From contig OY365822.1 in NCBI GenBank assembly GCA_959347315.1, positions 9,328,149 through 9,392,148 of the forward strand: 64,000 bases of DNA. The letters run 5' to 3'. The notes below the pieces were generated by a model, which saw only the letters and a program-made list of their open reading frames with translations, was not told the DNA's origin and searched no databases. The position numbers and the translations under genes are program-made. This document shows positions 12,111 through 25,800 of this stretch, in pieces; position 1 is the stretch's first letter, and each line of letters begins with the position of its first letter. This DNA comes from Bimastos eiseni. Lineage: Eukaryota; Annelida; Clitellata; Crassiclitellata; Lumbricidae.

Positions 12111-15100
12111 TTGATAATGGCGGCGATTTCCAATTCATAGCTGCCATGTTACACAGCTGCCATGCCAGCCGCCTCAAGATCCCTACACGAACTGTTTTAC
12201 TTTGATGATTCCGTTTAACATGACGACCTATATAGACAACATTCAAAACTTGCCTCTTGACATCCAAGGAGCCTGCATGTATATATTTAACCACCTATAT
12301 TTGCTATTTAATAATGAACCTCACAAACACGCTGTCATTCGACTATCTGCCCTGTCTATAATTTAGTCAAGTCTCAAGATTTGCGGATATTTCTTATGAA
12401 CTTATGTTAGTGATAGTGAAGTAATATCTCGTCACTCAGCAGCTGTGCCACGTTTGACTTTTATTCATTACGGAAATTTACATAGCGCCGCTTCAAGGTT
12501 ACTGCTCAGGTGCGCTCCCAACTCAACACCGACTGAACAGAACGGTCCTAAGGCTACCATAAAACGCTGTGTAGACCTACATATAAGTATAGTTCCTTGG
12601 AAATATCGATACTAGGATTACGATCAGAATTTTCCGTTTGCATATTGAGTGTCAATTTCGATGGCTGTATTTTAAGGATGAAAACAAGGTCTGTCAGGGA
12701 ATTCGGATGTGCAAGAAATCGCAGTTTGAAAACGATGGGAATCCAGTTGAGGTGGATTTCAGTTCCGTTGACTGGAATGAAGCGCTTTCGTTCCTGGCTA
12801 AACATCCGGTTTGTGACTCTCGACTGTAACAGCTCTTCTTATGATAACTTGTTTCTTATTACGAATTAAATAAACGATTCGATGACTGAATGAAAGAATG
12901 CGTTGATTAACTATACTTCACCAGCCCTGAAAGAATAACACCCATGTTCCGAGTACGTTAATTTATCACTGACTTTTAATTTAATGACTGATAATTTCGA
13001 TTAATTATCTCAAGTACAATCTCCTGATCAATTATTGCTCTGGTATTCATGCATTTTGCATAGTTTCAATGTTGCATTAAACCTCATGCTATCAAAAGCT
13101 TGTTTGAAGTTTACAGTGCGCAAATAAATTCATTCGCAATTATACAATTACAGGCAAATTAATCAGTAAAATACAATAACAGACCATCAGATTAATAAAT
13201 TAATAGAGTATCATATTGATTAATTAATGGATCAGTCAGTCAATTAATAAATCAATCAGTTCAATCGTTCCTGAATTCGCTCGTTCCTGCGTTCGCTGTT
13301 ATTCATTCGGGAAAGTTAATCGTTGACTGAATCAGTCTGTAACTAAATTAGTAGCTCAGTCAATGGTCAGTGGGGCCATTTGTTTAGATGCCTGGATCGT
13401 TTTGTTTCAGCAACCTAATCAGTTTGTTGAACTTCGGCTGTCCACTTCATGCGTTGACTGTAACAACTTTTTCAACGAGCTTAAGAATCTACTCAGCAAA
13501 GAAACGCCGGTAATAATAATTAATTGAAAATAATCATTCATGTAATTACACAATTACACGAATTGAACATGATGAAAGATGCTAGATCTTATCCGATAAG
13601 ATCATCTTAGATCAGATCAGTTGGTGAGCGTTAGACCCATTCTGATCTTTGCCCCTCTTCGTCTACTTGTGTGTATGTGTGTATGTTTGTCGCTATGCAT
13701 GTATGTATCCATTACTGCATGTATGTATGCATGTATTTATGCGCGCATGTGTATGTATATATGTATGTATAAATTGTATATATGTATGTATAAATTGTAT
13801 GTATGTAGGTATGCATGCTTGTATGTGAGTGTGTGTTTGCATGTGCATATATTTATATAATATACGTATATATGCACGAATGTATGTTTGCATATTTGTG
13901 TATGCCGTTTTATTACACGTATACATGTGTGTGATTATGTTTGCATTTATGCATGCATCATCAAACTAAACGTGCTTACTGAATGGTCCGTAAAATGACG
14001 TTGAAGGTGAATAACAATAATAACAATAGAATTTTGGCAGATAATTGAATTTTATCCAAATGCGATTGAATTTACTCAGTAGCTTCTGGTATGCCGGAGT
14101 TTACCTTTATTAAATTTACATCTCAACTATTTTCTTTGTTTTATCCTCTTGCAATCTTAGAGTTAATTGTTTTCTTCTCCTCTTCAGCTATTCATAAGGG
14201 ACGTTCTACTTGATCAAGTCTGTTCGCGCCTCGGCAAACGCCAGCAATCGGTGAGTTCGCTACAAAATAGGTGTTACAGGTAGTCATTTGTAGAAGACTT
14301 TGAAGAGGCGCTATATAAAAATGAGCAGAAGACCTTAAAGGGCGTTGTATAAAACTGCTATAATAATTGACATCTACGAAAACAAGACAATGCTCACCTT
14401 GGTTACATTCGCCGGAAATGTAGTAAAGTCTAGCTATGCATCCGGTAATTGCAGGAAAATTCACGCGTACCTTTGAAACACTCCAAACTTGTCTATTTGG
14501 ATTGATTGATTTATTTAATTTATTCAGAAATTTGATATCGCACTTCTTCCAACATCTTTTGCTCAGAAGTGCATACACACGCCTCGACGGCGCAATTGCA
14601 GTTGTACTGCAGATCAATTGTGGGCGAAGGACTTGCCCTACACAGTGACTGACGCCTCGGACGAGAGTCGAACCCGCTCACTCAGCGCACACTGAGCGTT
14701 ACGGGCTGACCGCTCTGCCGATTAGCCACCCGTGCCACACAGAGATATTGATATCCTATGGGGAAACGATGCCCTAAGACCAGCTGCAGTAGCTAAAACG
14801 ATCGATTGTTCTGTCCTTTGTTCTGCATCTTAAGGTCACAAAATATAAAATATGGTAACATAAGGTGGCACAAGGTAACGTAGGGTAACATAAGGTGGCA
14901 AAGGGTAACCGAAGGTAAAAAATAGAATCGTTTGTAAACCTCTTCGTCTTTATTTGCATCGTTTTGTTAATTGGCCACTGCTTTCTACATTCAAACGAGG
15001 AACATTGTCACATGAGGAGTACATTGACAATCCTCAATCTATGGTGCCTCTGATTGTCTACTTGTATAAATTGTCTTATCACTGTGACAGTTGCCATAAT

Positions 15101-15366
15101 CTTGTATCTTTATCCATTGTGACTGTTGTTGTCTTTCAGTGCGAGACCGTTGTGAAGACGTATGTGCCGTCTGCCATTACCTTTGCTGCAAAGTTTCTAG
15201 TAAGCGATCTTTCTCTGATAATGATGGTAGTGGTGGTGATGATGATGATGAAGGTGAAGGTTAGGATGACAATGTTGATGATAGCAATGATGATGATTGT
15301 GATTATGATGATGATCATCATGATGATCATGATCGCAACGATTATGACGACGATGATGATGATGTC

Positions 15367-15426
<60 letters not shown>

Positions 15427-16800
15427 AATGATGACGATGCTGCTGCTGCTGATGATGATGGTGATGGTGAGGGTGATAGTCATGATGATGATGATTTTAA
15501 AAAAACATGCAAATCATTAGTAAGCAGTACGTTATACAGGTATTTCGTTTCTATTTCAGAATCCTAAACAGGTTTGCCAGGCAACGAAGATGTGTCCGAA
15601 AACGAAATCTGAAATCATCGATCTGAATTCCTTCACTTGGACCAAACTGATCCGTCCAAATGAAACCAACGTCAGTCACTTTAGTTTTTACCCTTTTCAA
15701 AGAAACTTCACAATTTGACCGATAATCTCTCTAATCTCTTGCTTTGCATGTTTAAACAGAGTCAGTTTTAAGGAATTTCTTACGTGCGAAACGTAATAAA
15801 TCCTGATCTGAAGCTAAAAGCGGATCTCCAACCTTTTCATGACCTCGGAGTCATGTAAAGGTTAAAGTGGACTCAAGTTGCTTTTTTGGAAATTAATACA
15901 ATACAACTCTAGCTATCGAGTGTACAAATCAGGCCTCCTTTCCAGATGCTTTTGAACACGAATAACAAATGGCGTGGGAGGGATTGGATTACATACAGTT
16001 GCAGGAGACTATAAGCATAAGACAATCGTAGACATTGAGACTACTTATTTAGAGAGTCACTTACTTACATGTAAACGATGAGCAATTGATAGTGTGCTTA
16101 TATGACATGGACATTATAAATACGGTCTTTGGTTAATGTGACATCTGATGTAGATGTTGATCAGATGGCTGTTGTGCTCATGTAAGTGACATAGATGTTA
16201 ATAGGGGTATAGGGACGATTGATCACTGGACGATTGATCACCAATTTATATACCTTGAGGGACTGCCATGGGCCTTAACGTATGGTGATATTTATCTTTT
16301 ATAGCGCTAATTACGACATTTCTCTTTCTACCTTATTAATTAAAGTCATCATTGTGTACATATAAACCTTTGTAAGAATTGACAGCAACAGTGATCAATC
16401 GTCCTATGATCAATCGTCCTGTGATCAAACGTCATAGAACCGTTAATAAGATGTTTTGCTCTTATGAGATAGATTCGTGTATTGTATATCCCAACTGGAG
16501 CACACTCCACTTAGAGACGCGACTGTTGCCAAGGAGTAATACGCGTTTGTATTACAAGTTGCTTAGGACTGGTTTATATCGCCATCGCTGGGCTGGGAGT
16601 CAAAATGAATGATCGAATATTAATAAGATATTATTCTCATTTGTCAGATGCTTGCTCAGCCGAGATCCTGCGCCGATTGCACCAAGTTCATAACGTCTGT
16701 TAGGGACCTTCTCAAAGGCGATGCTTCTGTAAGGACACATTGTTGATTATAAACGAACAACTGACACTCTATCACTCTTAGTATTATTATTATTATTATT

Positions 16801-16831
<31 letters not shown>

Positions 16832-19800
16832 ACACATATTCGCTAACACTTTATCAGACAATTGCGCTGCCAAATCTTGTTATCACTGTCATCATCAATA
16901 TCCTGTTATCACTGTCACTATCACTCTCACATCATCATCGCTCACAGATTGTTTGGATGTCCGGTTTGCATAGGTTTACATAGGTTTACATAGGTTTACA
17001 TAGGCTTACATAAATATAGGTTTACATTGATTTATATTGGTTGCATCGGGTTACTATTCATTCATGATCTAAATGTCCATATCAATCAACGAACTTCACC
17101 TTTTCCCCATCCATCAGGCGATGTTCATAGGCCATTCTCGATTCTTCTGCTGCGCTGGTGCTAATGTTTCTACAGCTTACAAGATGTTTATTCCTCGTGT
17201 TTTTGTAACACAGGCTTTCCTTGCGGACGTCCTGGTCGATCAGATTTGCCCAATGACTGGCAGCTTTCGCAAGCAGGCGAGTTTTCGATTTGAAACTACT
17301 ACACAAAGTGATATTAGTGTGCTACGATGGTCTCTCCGACTTAACGTAGTCTTTTGAATACCCCTCTGAGTAGGTTTCTTGAAGGGGCGCTATATAAATT
17401 TTCGAAATGAATGAATGAATGAACCCTGTGCAAGTTGGTCACATGTCGGAGATCACGTGCACCTGTCGTTTTTATTAATGTAACGTCAAAGTGAATCTTC
17501 GTAATTTCTCTGCGATACACGATGTTCTTAGGAAAGCCACGAAAGGGAGAAAAGCTTTATTACCGGTGCTATATAAAATCGAGCCTACAGTAAGCCAGGC
17601 TGCTATGTCCGTTTCAGTACCTAACAGGCGAGCTTCGGATTTGAAACTATTACAACGATAACTATATATTTATCATTGATTATTATATAATTAGGCCTAT
17701 TATTATATTTATTATTATTATTATTAATGATTTATTAATTATTTATTACTTCAGTTATATTCTATTGTAATTTTTTTATTTTTAAGTATTGATAATTATT
17801 CGTTGTTGTTTTGATGATCTATTGCAGTGCGAGGACTTTGCGGAAACATATCTGAAAATCGTCGTCGATCTAGTTACGAACACCTTAGTAGGTTTCTCAA
17901 TTCTATACTAAACATATATTTCAATGCTTTATCTTGAGTTAGCAGCATTAACTCAGGACTGCTCGGTGGTGTAATGGTTAGCGTGCAGGACAGTCAGTAG
18001 AAAGGTCAGGTGTTAGAATCTCCACTATGATAGATATTTTGCCATATCTGAGTATCTAGTAGACTCAGCGATAATGAGGACATTGACAAAACATACGCTG
18101 GTAATGGGAAGATGAGATGGCGAGGGAGAGGAATAGCATCCCGCTCTTGAATGCCGAGGCTAAGTAAATTATTTCGCTGACAAGAAATCGCTCGAAGATG
18201 ACGCTAACACTTCATTATATTCATGGCTGCCTCGTGGATAGTTTAAAGATGTTCTATCGATAGAATCTTTCATATTGCCCAACGATAGCAGAATCAGAAT
18301 GAAGACGAGAAGGTAGAGAGATTAAGCAGAATGACGATCCAGATGAAGATGATTATAGCAACGACGATATGAAGTTAAACGATATGACGATAATGATGTT
18401 GATGATTTTGAAAATGACGAAACTGATAATTATAAGCAGAATGAAGAAGACACTGACGATGACGTTAGTGGGGATGTGGGCGATGACGACGATTATGACG
18501 ACATGATGACGTTAATGATGATGATGACGTTGTTGATGATGTTTTGTTTAAGGATCCCAGCAAAGTTTGCAAATCCATTGGCATGTGCAAGAAATATGAT
18601 GACGAAATCGAATCGGATCTTTATTCTATCGATCTGAGTTTGATCGAGTGGGAAAGTCTTATTGGGAATCAGGTTGGCGTCATGACTTTCCTTCATGACT
18701 TCATGCCATGACTCTTCGCCCTGACTTCTCGTCTTGACTTTTTATCATGTCTTCTCATGATGGCTTCTCGCCGCGACTTCTTATCGTTTCTTCTCGATTT
18801 AACGCATGCATGCAGAGAGCGGACCAGTCCGGAATGATACACGAAAGCAGCGTTACGATATCGTAACCTGACGTCATGGCGCTGTCATTGTGACGCGTGT
18901 GACGTCATTCTGGACGCTGTGATCGATTGGTCATAGTGCTAGCCATATGAGGCGAAGTGTGCAGGTTTGACTCTCCTCTAATGAGACGGTTACTTTATTA
19001 TTGAACAATTCTTCCCTCACTCTCAATCATTATTGCTCAGAGTCGTCAGCTGTTACTTTACAAATTCGTAATAATATTACTATGTAACGGGCAAAGTGCA
19101 ACCTCAAATGACTGGAAATCGGCAACGTGATGCTAATCGGACAAAATGCATACCGAGTAAATTAATTAGGCAATTAATCCGTTTCTAATTAATTAATTAA
19201 CCTCTCACTTGCTGAGTGCAGCTTTAGAATCTAAATGAAGGGCTAGACTGATGAGTAATCACACCAAATAACATGGCGAATGATCAGTCTTAAGTGCTCG
19301 TGAATAAGCTGTTGCCCTGGGCTTTGTTATTGAGTGTCGCTTTTTGAAGTTTGAGGAATACAATCACGATAACGATTCTCCCTGCCTTTTGTCGCAGGGT
19401 GATTCGAAGTGCGAAGCTTGCAAGACGGGAGTGCTATTCATTCAGACCTTTATCAAGAATCCGGCTATGAGGGTAAGTGACCTAATCAGCAATGACGGGA
19501 ATGATGACGACGGTGACGAAAAGAATTGTAACCGTCATTATTTTTATTCGCTATTCGGTAACGCGTTAGACAATTCTCGCTTTGCATTATTCAAATAACT
19601 TTCCACGTACAGTTCTTTTAAAAATAGATCTTTCCGTGTATAATCTGTGTTCTCTGTTCTGCATTCATGGTCAACACATTACTACAGGTTTAACATAACT
19701 TCGAATGATGACTTCGAAGATGAGGATAATTGCAGATTTTTTCAAGACTGTGTAATGGTTCTTTTAAATCGCGCTCGATGCAGCGCCGTATTTACCACTG

Positions 19801-22800
19801 GGCCAACAAGGTCCCGGCCTAGGGGCGACAAAAGTTGGATTTAAAAATATTTTAATGTAAAAAGTAAATGATGACAATCCAGTCGACAAAGTAAGAAATG
19901 TTTAATCATTGTGTTATACTGTTATTAAAGTTTAAACTAATACACTCACTAAGTTAATGCTTTTTATTTATTTTCATTTTTTAATAGAAACAGACTGGCA
20001 GTGATGGTTTCTCTTCCTACTAGGACGTCTCTTAAGATTTGTGGGTAATTTAAATGTTTGGAGTTGCGGCCTAGAAATCTTGACCCAGGGGCGGAAAATT
20101 GCTACAGACGCCTCTGGCTCGATGGCGTAGTGGTTAGCATGATGGCTTTTCAATGGAAAGCTTGTTCCTTGGCCCTTGGGGTATTTCGTTCGAGATCTCT
20201 GTCCCAAATACGTTTCCCTACAATGTACACTGACAACACATCCAGCTAGTACATTATTCCACTCTGACGTCCCCAGAAACCAAGTCATGGAATCAAGTAT
20301 TATTATGGCTTGTGCTAATAAATTTTTCTATTATTATAGCCGTAAATTAAAATTTAATGTGAATTTCTTAGGGCTCGCTCGAGTTTCTAATCAAGAAATT
20401 CGTCTGTGCCCCACTGGGACCACTACGAATACCTGTAAGTAAATACTCTATTGCATTTTTTAAAATTTAAATTCATCGTTTTCCTTTAAATGGTGTCATT
20501 TACTAAAACTGTAATATCAGTTCGTTCGTATATTGAGCTATAATAATTATACGCGACACTTTGCAGGCGATAGTACTAAGCAGGTATTGGACGGTGTCGA
20601 TTATAAAAAGGAGTCTTATTGCCAGCCTTCTATAATTGAAAGAATTTTACCCTTACTATTACGATTACCTTGCTAACAAGTAAGTTCAAAGGCAGAGACA
20701 GTGATCTCGTTTGAGAGGTGGGGGACACCCAATGAGAGGGGTAAGAATTGTTGGGGGGGGGGGACAAACGTATGACGTGTCCACTCTTCAAAGGTCATCC
20801 TAAATGTATGTCCAGCGTCCGTCCAGTCCTTCATTTCATGTCCACGAGTAGGTGCCATTGTGATACTGGAAAAGAGTTACTGCTGTCGGGGTGCCGCGGG
20901 GTTGTGAATGCGCAGTCCCGATAGTTCTTCAGGCGCTATATGAATATTATTCATATCCTTAAATCGTGTTTTCGGACATAAAAATGCGCGGTCGCCATTG
21001 TCGACTGCCCAATTGATATACATAGTGTGTTACATGTGCAGTGATTTGCGAGAGATAGGCCTACGTACAACTCTACTATATCCACGGTTTAATTCTAACG
21101 TCTTTCCCAGTGGTATACTCAGCAGAGTATACCACTGGCCCGCAGAGGTTGGCAGTGTGCAAATGCCAAGGGGTCCGATGACTTTTTAGGGCCCGGGCAG
21201 GGCCCACATTCATGTATTTTATAAAGCCTATAGATGGTTTCGATGCCCGTGAATGTTCTGCATAGGGCACGGATTTCTGTGACCGCTACCTATAGGGCCC
21301 GGAATTTCGTGTCGCCGGGTCTGTTCCTCAGTAGAACTACTCTCCATATCGTTCCAATAGCTGACATTTTCTAATCAGTTCAAGCAACGTGTGACAACAA
21401 TTTCAGGAACAGAAGTCTTCAGCTGACATTTCTGAGTACGCCTAACACATACAATGCAGAACGACATCATACCGACACACTATTTAGCACGTATCACATA
21501 GGCACTTATTGGCATTATTTTATCGATGAGTAGGCCATAATATGGTTTCGGATTATGTCTTTCTAATTTGGACGACACTGTTTCTTTTCAGTGCGAACAC
21601 ATAGTTGCAAGTCAATTTCGAAATGTGTTAGATCTCATCGTGAAATTATTGGTAAGCAAATTATTTTCTCTGTTGATCTGAACCCATAGAATGATTTTTA
21701 AGAAGAATAAAATAATAATTTCAGCCAATTTCTGCTTTGTCGAACCTCCCTAATATCATAATATGCAAACGTCAAGACCGAATTAAACGCTTAGTGGCTT
21801 CTTCAAAGCGTCGCAATAGGCGTGGCACATGATTGATAACGAGATTCCGAGGGTAAGTTATAATCTGTCCATTATTTTGATCGGACGTTATCAGGGAAGG
21901 ATTTTGAAAAGCACGTCCCTCAGCTTGGCCTACTGTAAAGCCTTGCCGCTACATTTATATAGGCACGTATTGATGCAAATCGTGTATTTTCGATTGTGAG
22001 ACCGACTGCTTCGAGTGAGCTCCCACTGCATCTACGGCTAGATGTCTAGCCTAGGAACTCTATCTCATTTCTGTTCTACTATGAAATCTAGCTTCTTTGA
22101 CCGAGGTTGGCCTAGGGGTGCCTCTGAGTTGATTTCTATATTAAGTCTCGTTGATTGGGACTTAATAGAGCGCCTTCGAGAGGTTCTTATGAGGTGCTAT
22201 ACAAATAGCCGGATACATTAAATAATTGATTGAATGATTGCTTGAATGATATATTTATATGTGTGTATGTATGTGTGTGTATGCGTGTATATGCGGTTGC
22301 ATATATTTATGTATCTAAGTATGTACGTATGAATGTATGTATCTAAGTGTGTGGGCCTACGTATGAATGTATGTATCTAAGTGTGTGGGCCTACGTATGA
22401 ATGTATGTATCTGGCTATCTGTAATGCACTCTATAATAACCTCGCATGGTTGCTTGATATGGAAGAAAAACGGTTCTGAAAGTGTGCGTCTCTAAGATGG
22501 CTTGAGAACTCATAGCGTCTGAACGTTTCTGATTATTCGATCATCATAATTCGATGAATCCGCCAGAAATGTTCGTGAAATGTTCTTCCTCCTCCTCCTC
22601 CTCCCCTATAATTTATTAGAGAGAGATCTGCAGTTACAGATCTTTGTCGGGGTTGAAACTTTAAAGAACCATTTTGTCTTTAGAAACATTTCATGAAGAA
22701 TAGGTTCCAATTAAATGTGCAACATTTGTTATTATTTACATTAAACAAGGATCCGTCTAAAGTCTGTCGCATGATCCGCCTCTGCAAGATTCAAGCTGTC

Positions 22801-25800
22801 ATCGTGGCTGGCGAGAAGCAGGACTCACTTCCGGTGCTTGGAGAATCAGCGACATTGGACGAGGTTGATTGCAGGGCCTGTGAAACCGTCATCGGTATTG
22901 TACGTGCGGCCATCGACACCAACAAGACTGAGGTACACATTTGTATTGTATCTTGTTTAGGCTTGTATTGTATGTACATCCCTCTATAGCGCCTCATCCA
23001 GTACAACCTAATCTTAGACGCTCTCAGTGCGACTAGTATAAGTAACAGAATCAGAGGCGGACCTTCTACACCTCTTCCAGTGCAAACTAATCATCTTCTT
23101 CTCCACCTCCTTCTCCTCATTATCCACCTCCTCCTCCTCCATCTTCTTCTCTTCTTCCTTCTCTTCCTCTCCGCCTCCTCCTATTCCTCCTCCTTCTGTT
23201 CCTCATGGTCCACCTTCTTCTTCTCCTCCTCCTCCTTCCCCTCCTTGGTCTCCTCCTTCTTCTCCTTCTTCTCCTTCTCCCATTCTCCTCCTCCCCTACT
23301 CTTCATCTTCATCGTCCTCCATCTCCTCTTCCTCTTCCTCTTCATACTCGTCCTTCCCCTCCTCGTCCTCCTCCTCCTCCTCCTCCTCCCCTTTGTGCTG
23401 AGTCTCATCTGTAAACTAACGGATCTCATAGTTCAGTGTCCACTCTAAATAGGATAATCTGGATCTCAGTAAAAGGCTGAGTTTAATCACTCGGGCCTCA
23501 TAAATCATTGGTTTTACAATGATTTCTACGAGTATAATTACATTACTCCTGGTCTGTCGGTATATATTTAAACCGTTATTACAAAGCTACGTGTACAATA
23601 CTTAGTCCAGACACTCTGAAGTCTGAACATTTATTGCATCTGTCTACTGTCGACGGGAATCCACTGGTTGGCTCCACGTGTCTGCGTGGACCCACCATTG
23701 ATGTCTCTCCTAGTTTATTTTGCATCGCTAGGCTGAAATGGTTGAAGTAGTCTAGCTCTAAGCAATACGGCTAACATCATACAGGCTAGAACAGATAGCA
23801 CCGCAGATTAATCGTACTCTTTTAATGGCGCTACATGAACATTCAATTACATGATTACTATTACAGTACTTACTGAAGTTGCTAACACTATTTGCTATCT
23901 GTCAGACGGGAATCCGTTGGTTGGTTCCTCGCTTGTGCGTGGGCCCACCACTGGTGACTATGTTCAGCTAACTGGGCATAGTTTTGTTAACTTATATATT
24001 TAATCGCTCGCTTCAGGACATTTACCATCTTGTAGGCCGGCGCAGAGAGCGCCTCTCAATAGATATCATAAAGGGGCGCTACATAAATGCTCGAAAATGC
24101 ATTGAATATGCGCATCTTAACCGTTTCATAGGCGGATATACTGAGAGTGATGCACGATCTCTGTGCTCAATTGCCAACGAAGCATACAGCCGCTATTTGT
24201 AACAGATTTGTGAATAACTACGGACAGAGGATCATCGAATCGATCCGAGGGAAACTCCTACCACACGACATCTGCATGAAATTCCGTCTATGCATAGCTT
24301 TCAACTTTGACCTCTTGGACGGTTAGTAGACGGTTCTTCACGATGTAGGAAATATCGTTTATTGTTCAAGATAAATGGCGCATGTAGGCTTATATGCATG
24401 TATATATGCATGCATGTGTGTATCTCAGTATCTAAGTGTGTATGTATGTGTGTATGTATGTATGTATGTATGTTTATATATTTGTATGTATGTATGTATG
24501 TATGTATGTATGTATGTCTGTATGTATGTCTGTATGTATGTATGTATGTATGTATGTATGTATGTATGTATGTATGTATGTATGTATGTTTATATATTTG
24601 TATGTATGTATGTATGTTTATATATTTGTATGTATGTATGTATGTATGTATGTATGTATGTATGTATGTATGTATGTATGTATGTATGTATGTATGTATG
24701 TATGTATGTATGTATGTATGTATGTATGGCCAGACGAATTTATGTATATAATTTATTTATAATATGTTTGTGTACATGTCGTTATGAGCTTGCATTCGTA
24801 AATGTATGTTGTCCTATTAAATTTGATTCATCCATGAGGTGCACTAACATCTTGCGCTACATAATGATGTATTGTATTAACATGACATTACGGGACTGCA
24901 GTGGAGGCCGTGAGGGGTTCTGAGCCTTGCATCATCTGCAGAAGTGCTGTGCAATACGTCGAGGCCATCGTAGACGAGACGGATACAGTGTCGATGATCC
25001 AAACCCAGTTGAGGACACTCTGCCACTCCCTTCCTCCCACTGTGGAACGGGATGTCGTGAGTTCACCTCTCAACATTTAAACCTAATTAAACTTATATTT
25101 TAATTAGCGCTTTTCTTGTCGTGTTTATCCTATCTCGCTACATTACATTGCATCTCCTATCGTATGCTGTCATGTCATGTCATGTATTAAGCCCCGTCAA
25201 ATCATACTATATCATCATATCAATTTCATATCGTATTCTGTCTTAACAATAATAAAGCAGAAATTTTATTTATTCGTCCCTCGCTTTGATTATTATCAAT
25301 TTTACGAAACATCCTTATTGACATTTCAAGGTAGATATGACTATTTTCAGCACACAATATACTATAGATTTCGATATTTGAGCATTTTATTGTTCGAATT
25401 GCCTAATCATCGGAGTTCCGACATTCGTAAAATAGCGCTATCCATTTGCGTTAAAGTCATATGTAAGATACAATCAGGCGCGTTTGTTATAAAACTACGG
25501 CGTGATTCGGAGCGCTCTCCAAATGGAACACTCGCGATCGGGACATCATCGGATAGTGCTACCCACTGACTTCAAATGTCAATCCATGTAGGTCTAAAAG
25601 CAGGATTATAAGGATACTAGGATAGTCATATATCATACATCGTATCTTATGATATCTTAATGTCATATCATATTATCTGATTACACGTATACCATAATTA
25701 TGGCGTGAACATCGTAGCATCTAATCTTATCTTATGCTATCTCATGTCATTTTGTGTACTCTTCGTTGTAGTGTCTTCCATTTGTGGCGAAGTACATTCC

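Noticed and set aside
15136..15520. Poly-Met and poly-Ile ORFs
   Set aside because: They are translations of a GAT microsatellite. The true coding part is only the 60-nt exon at 15140-15199.
17962..18035. Functional tRNA gene
   Set aside because: The B box is degraded and no complete cloverleaf is apparent; it better fits a tRNA-derived SINE head.
24362..24923. Cys/Met/Tyr/Val-repeat ORFs up to 182 residues
   Set aside because: They are a TATG microsatellite read in three frames; no splice or domain support.
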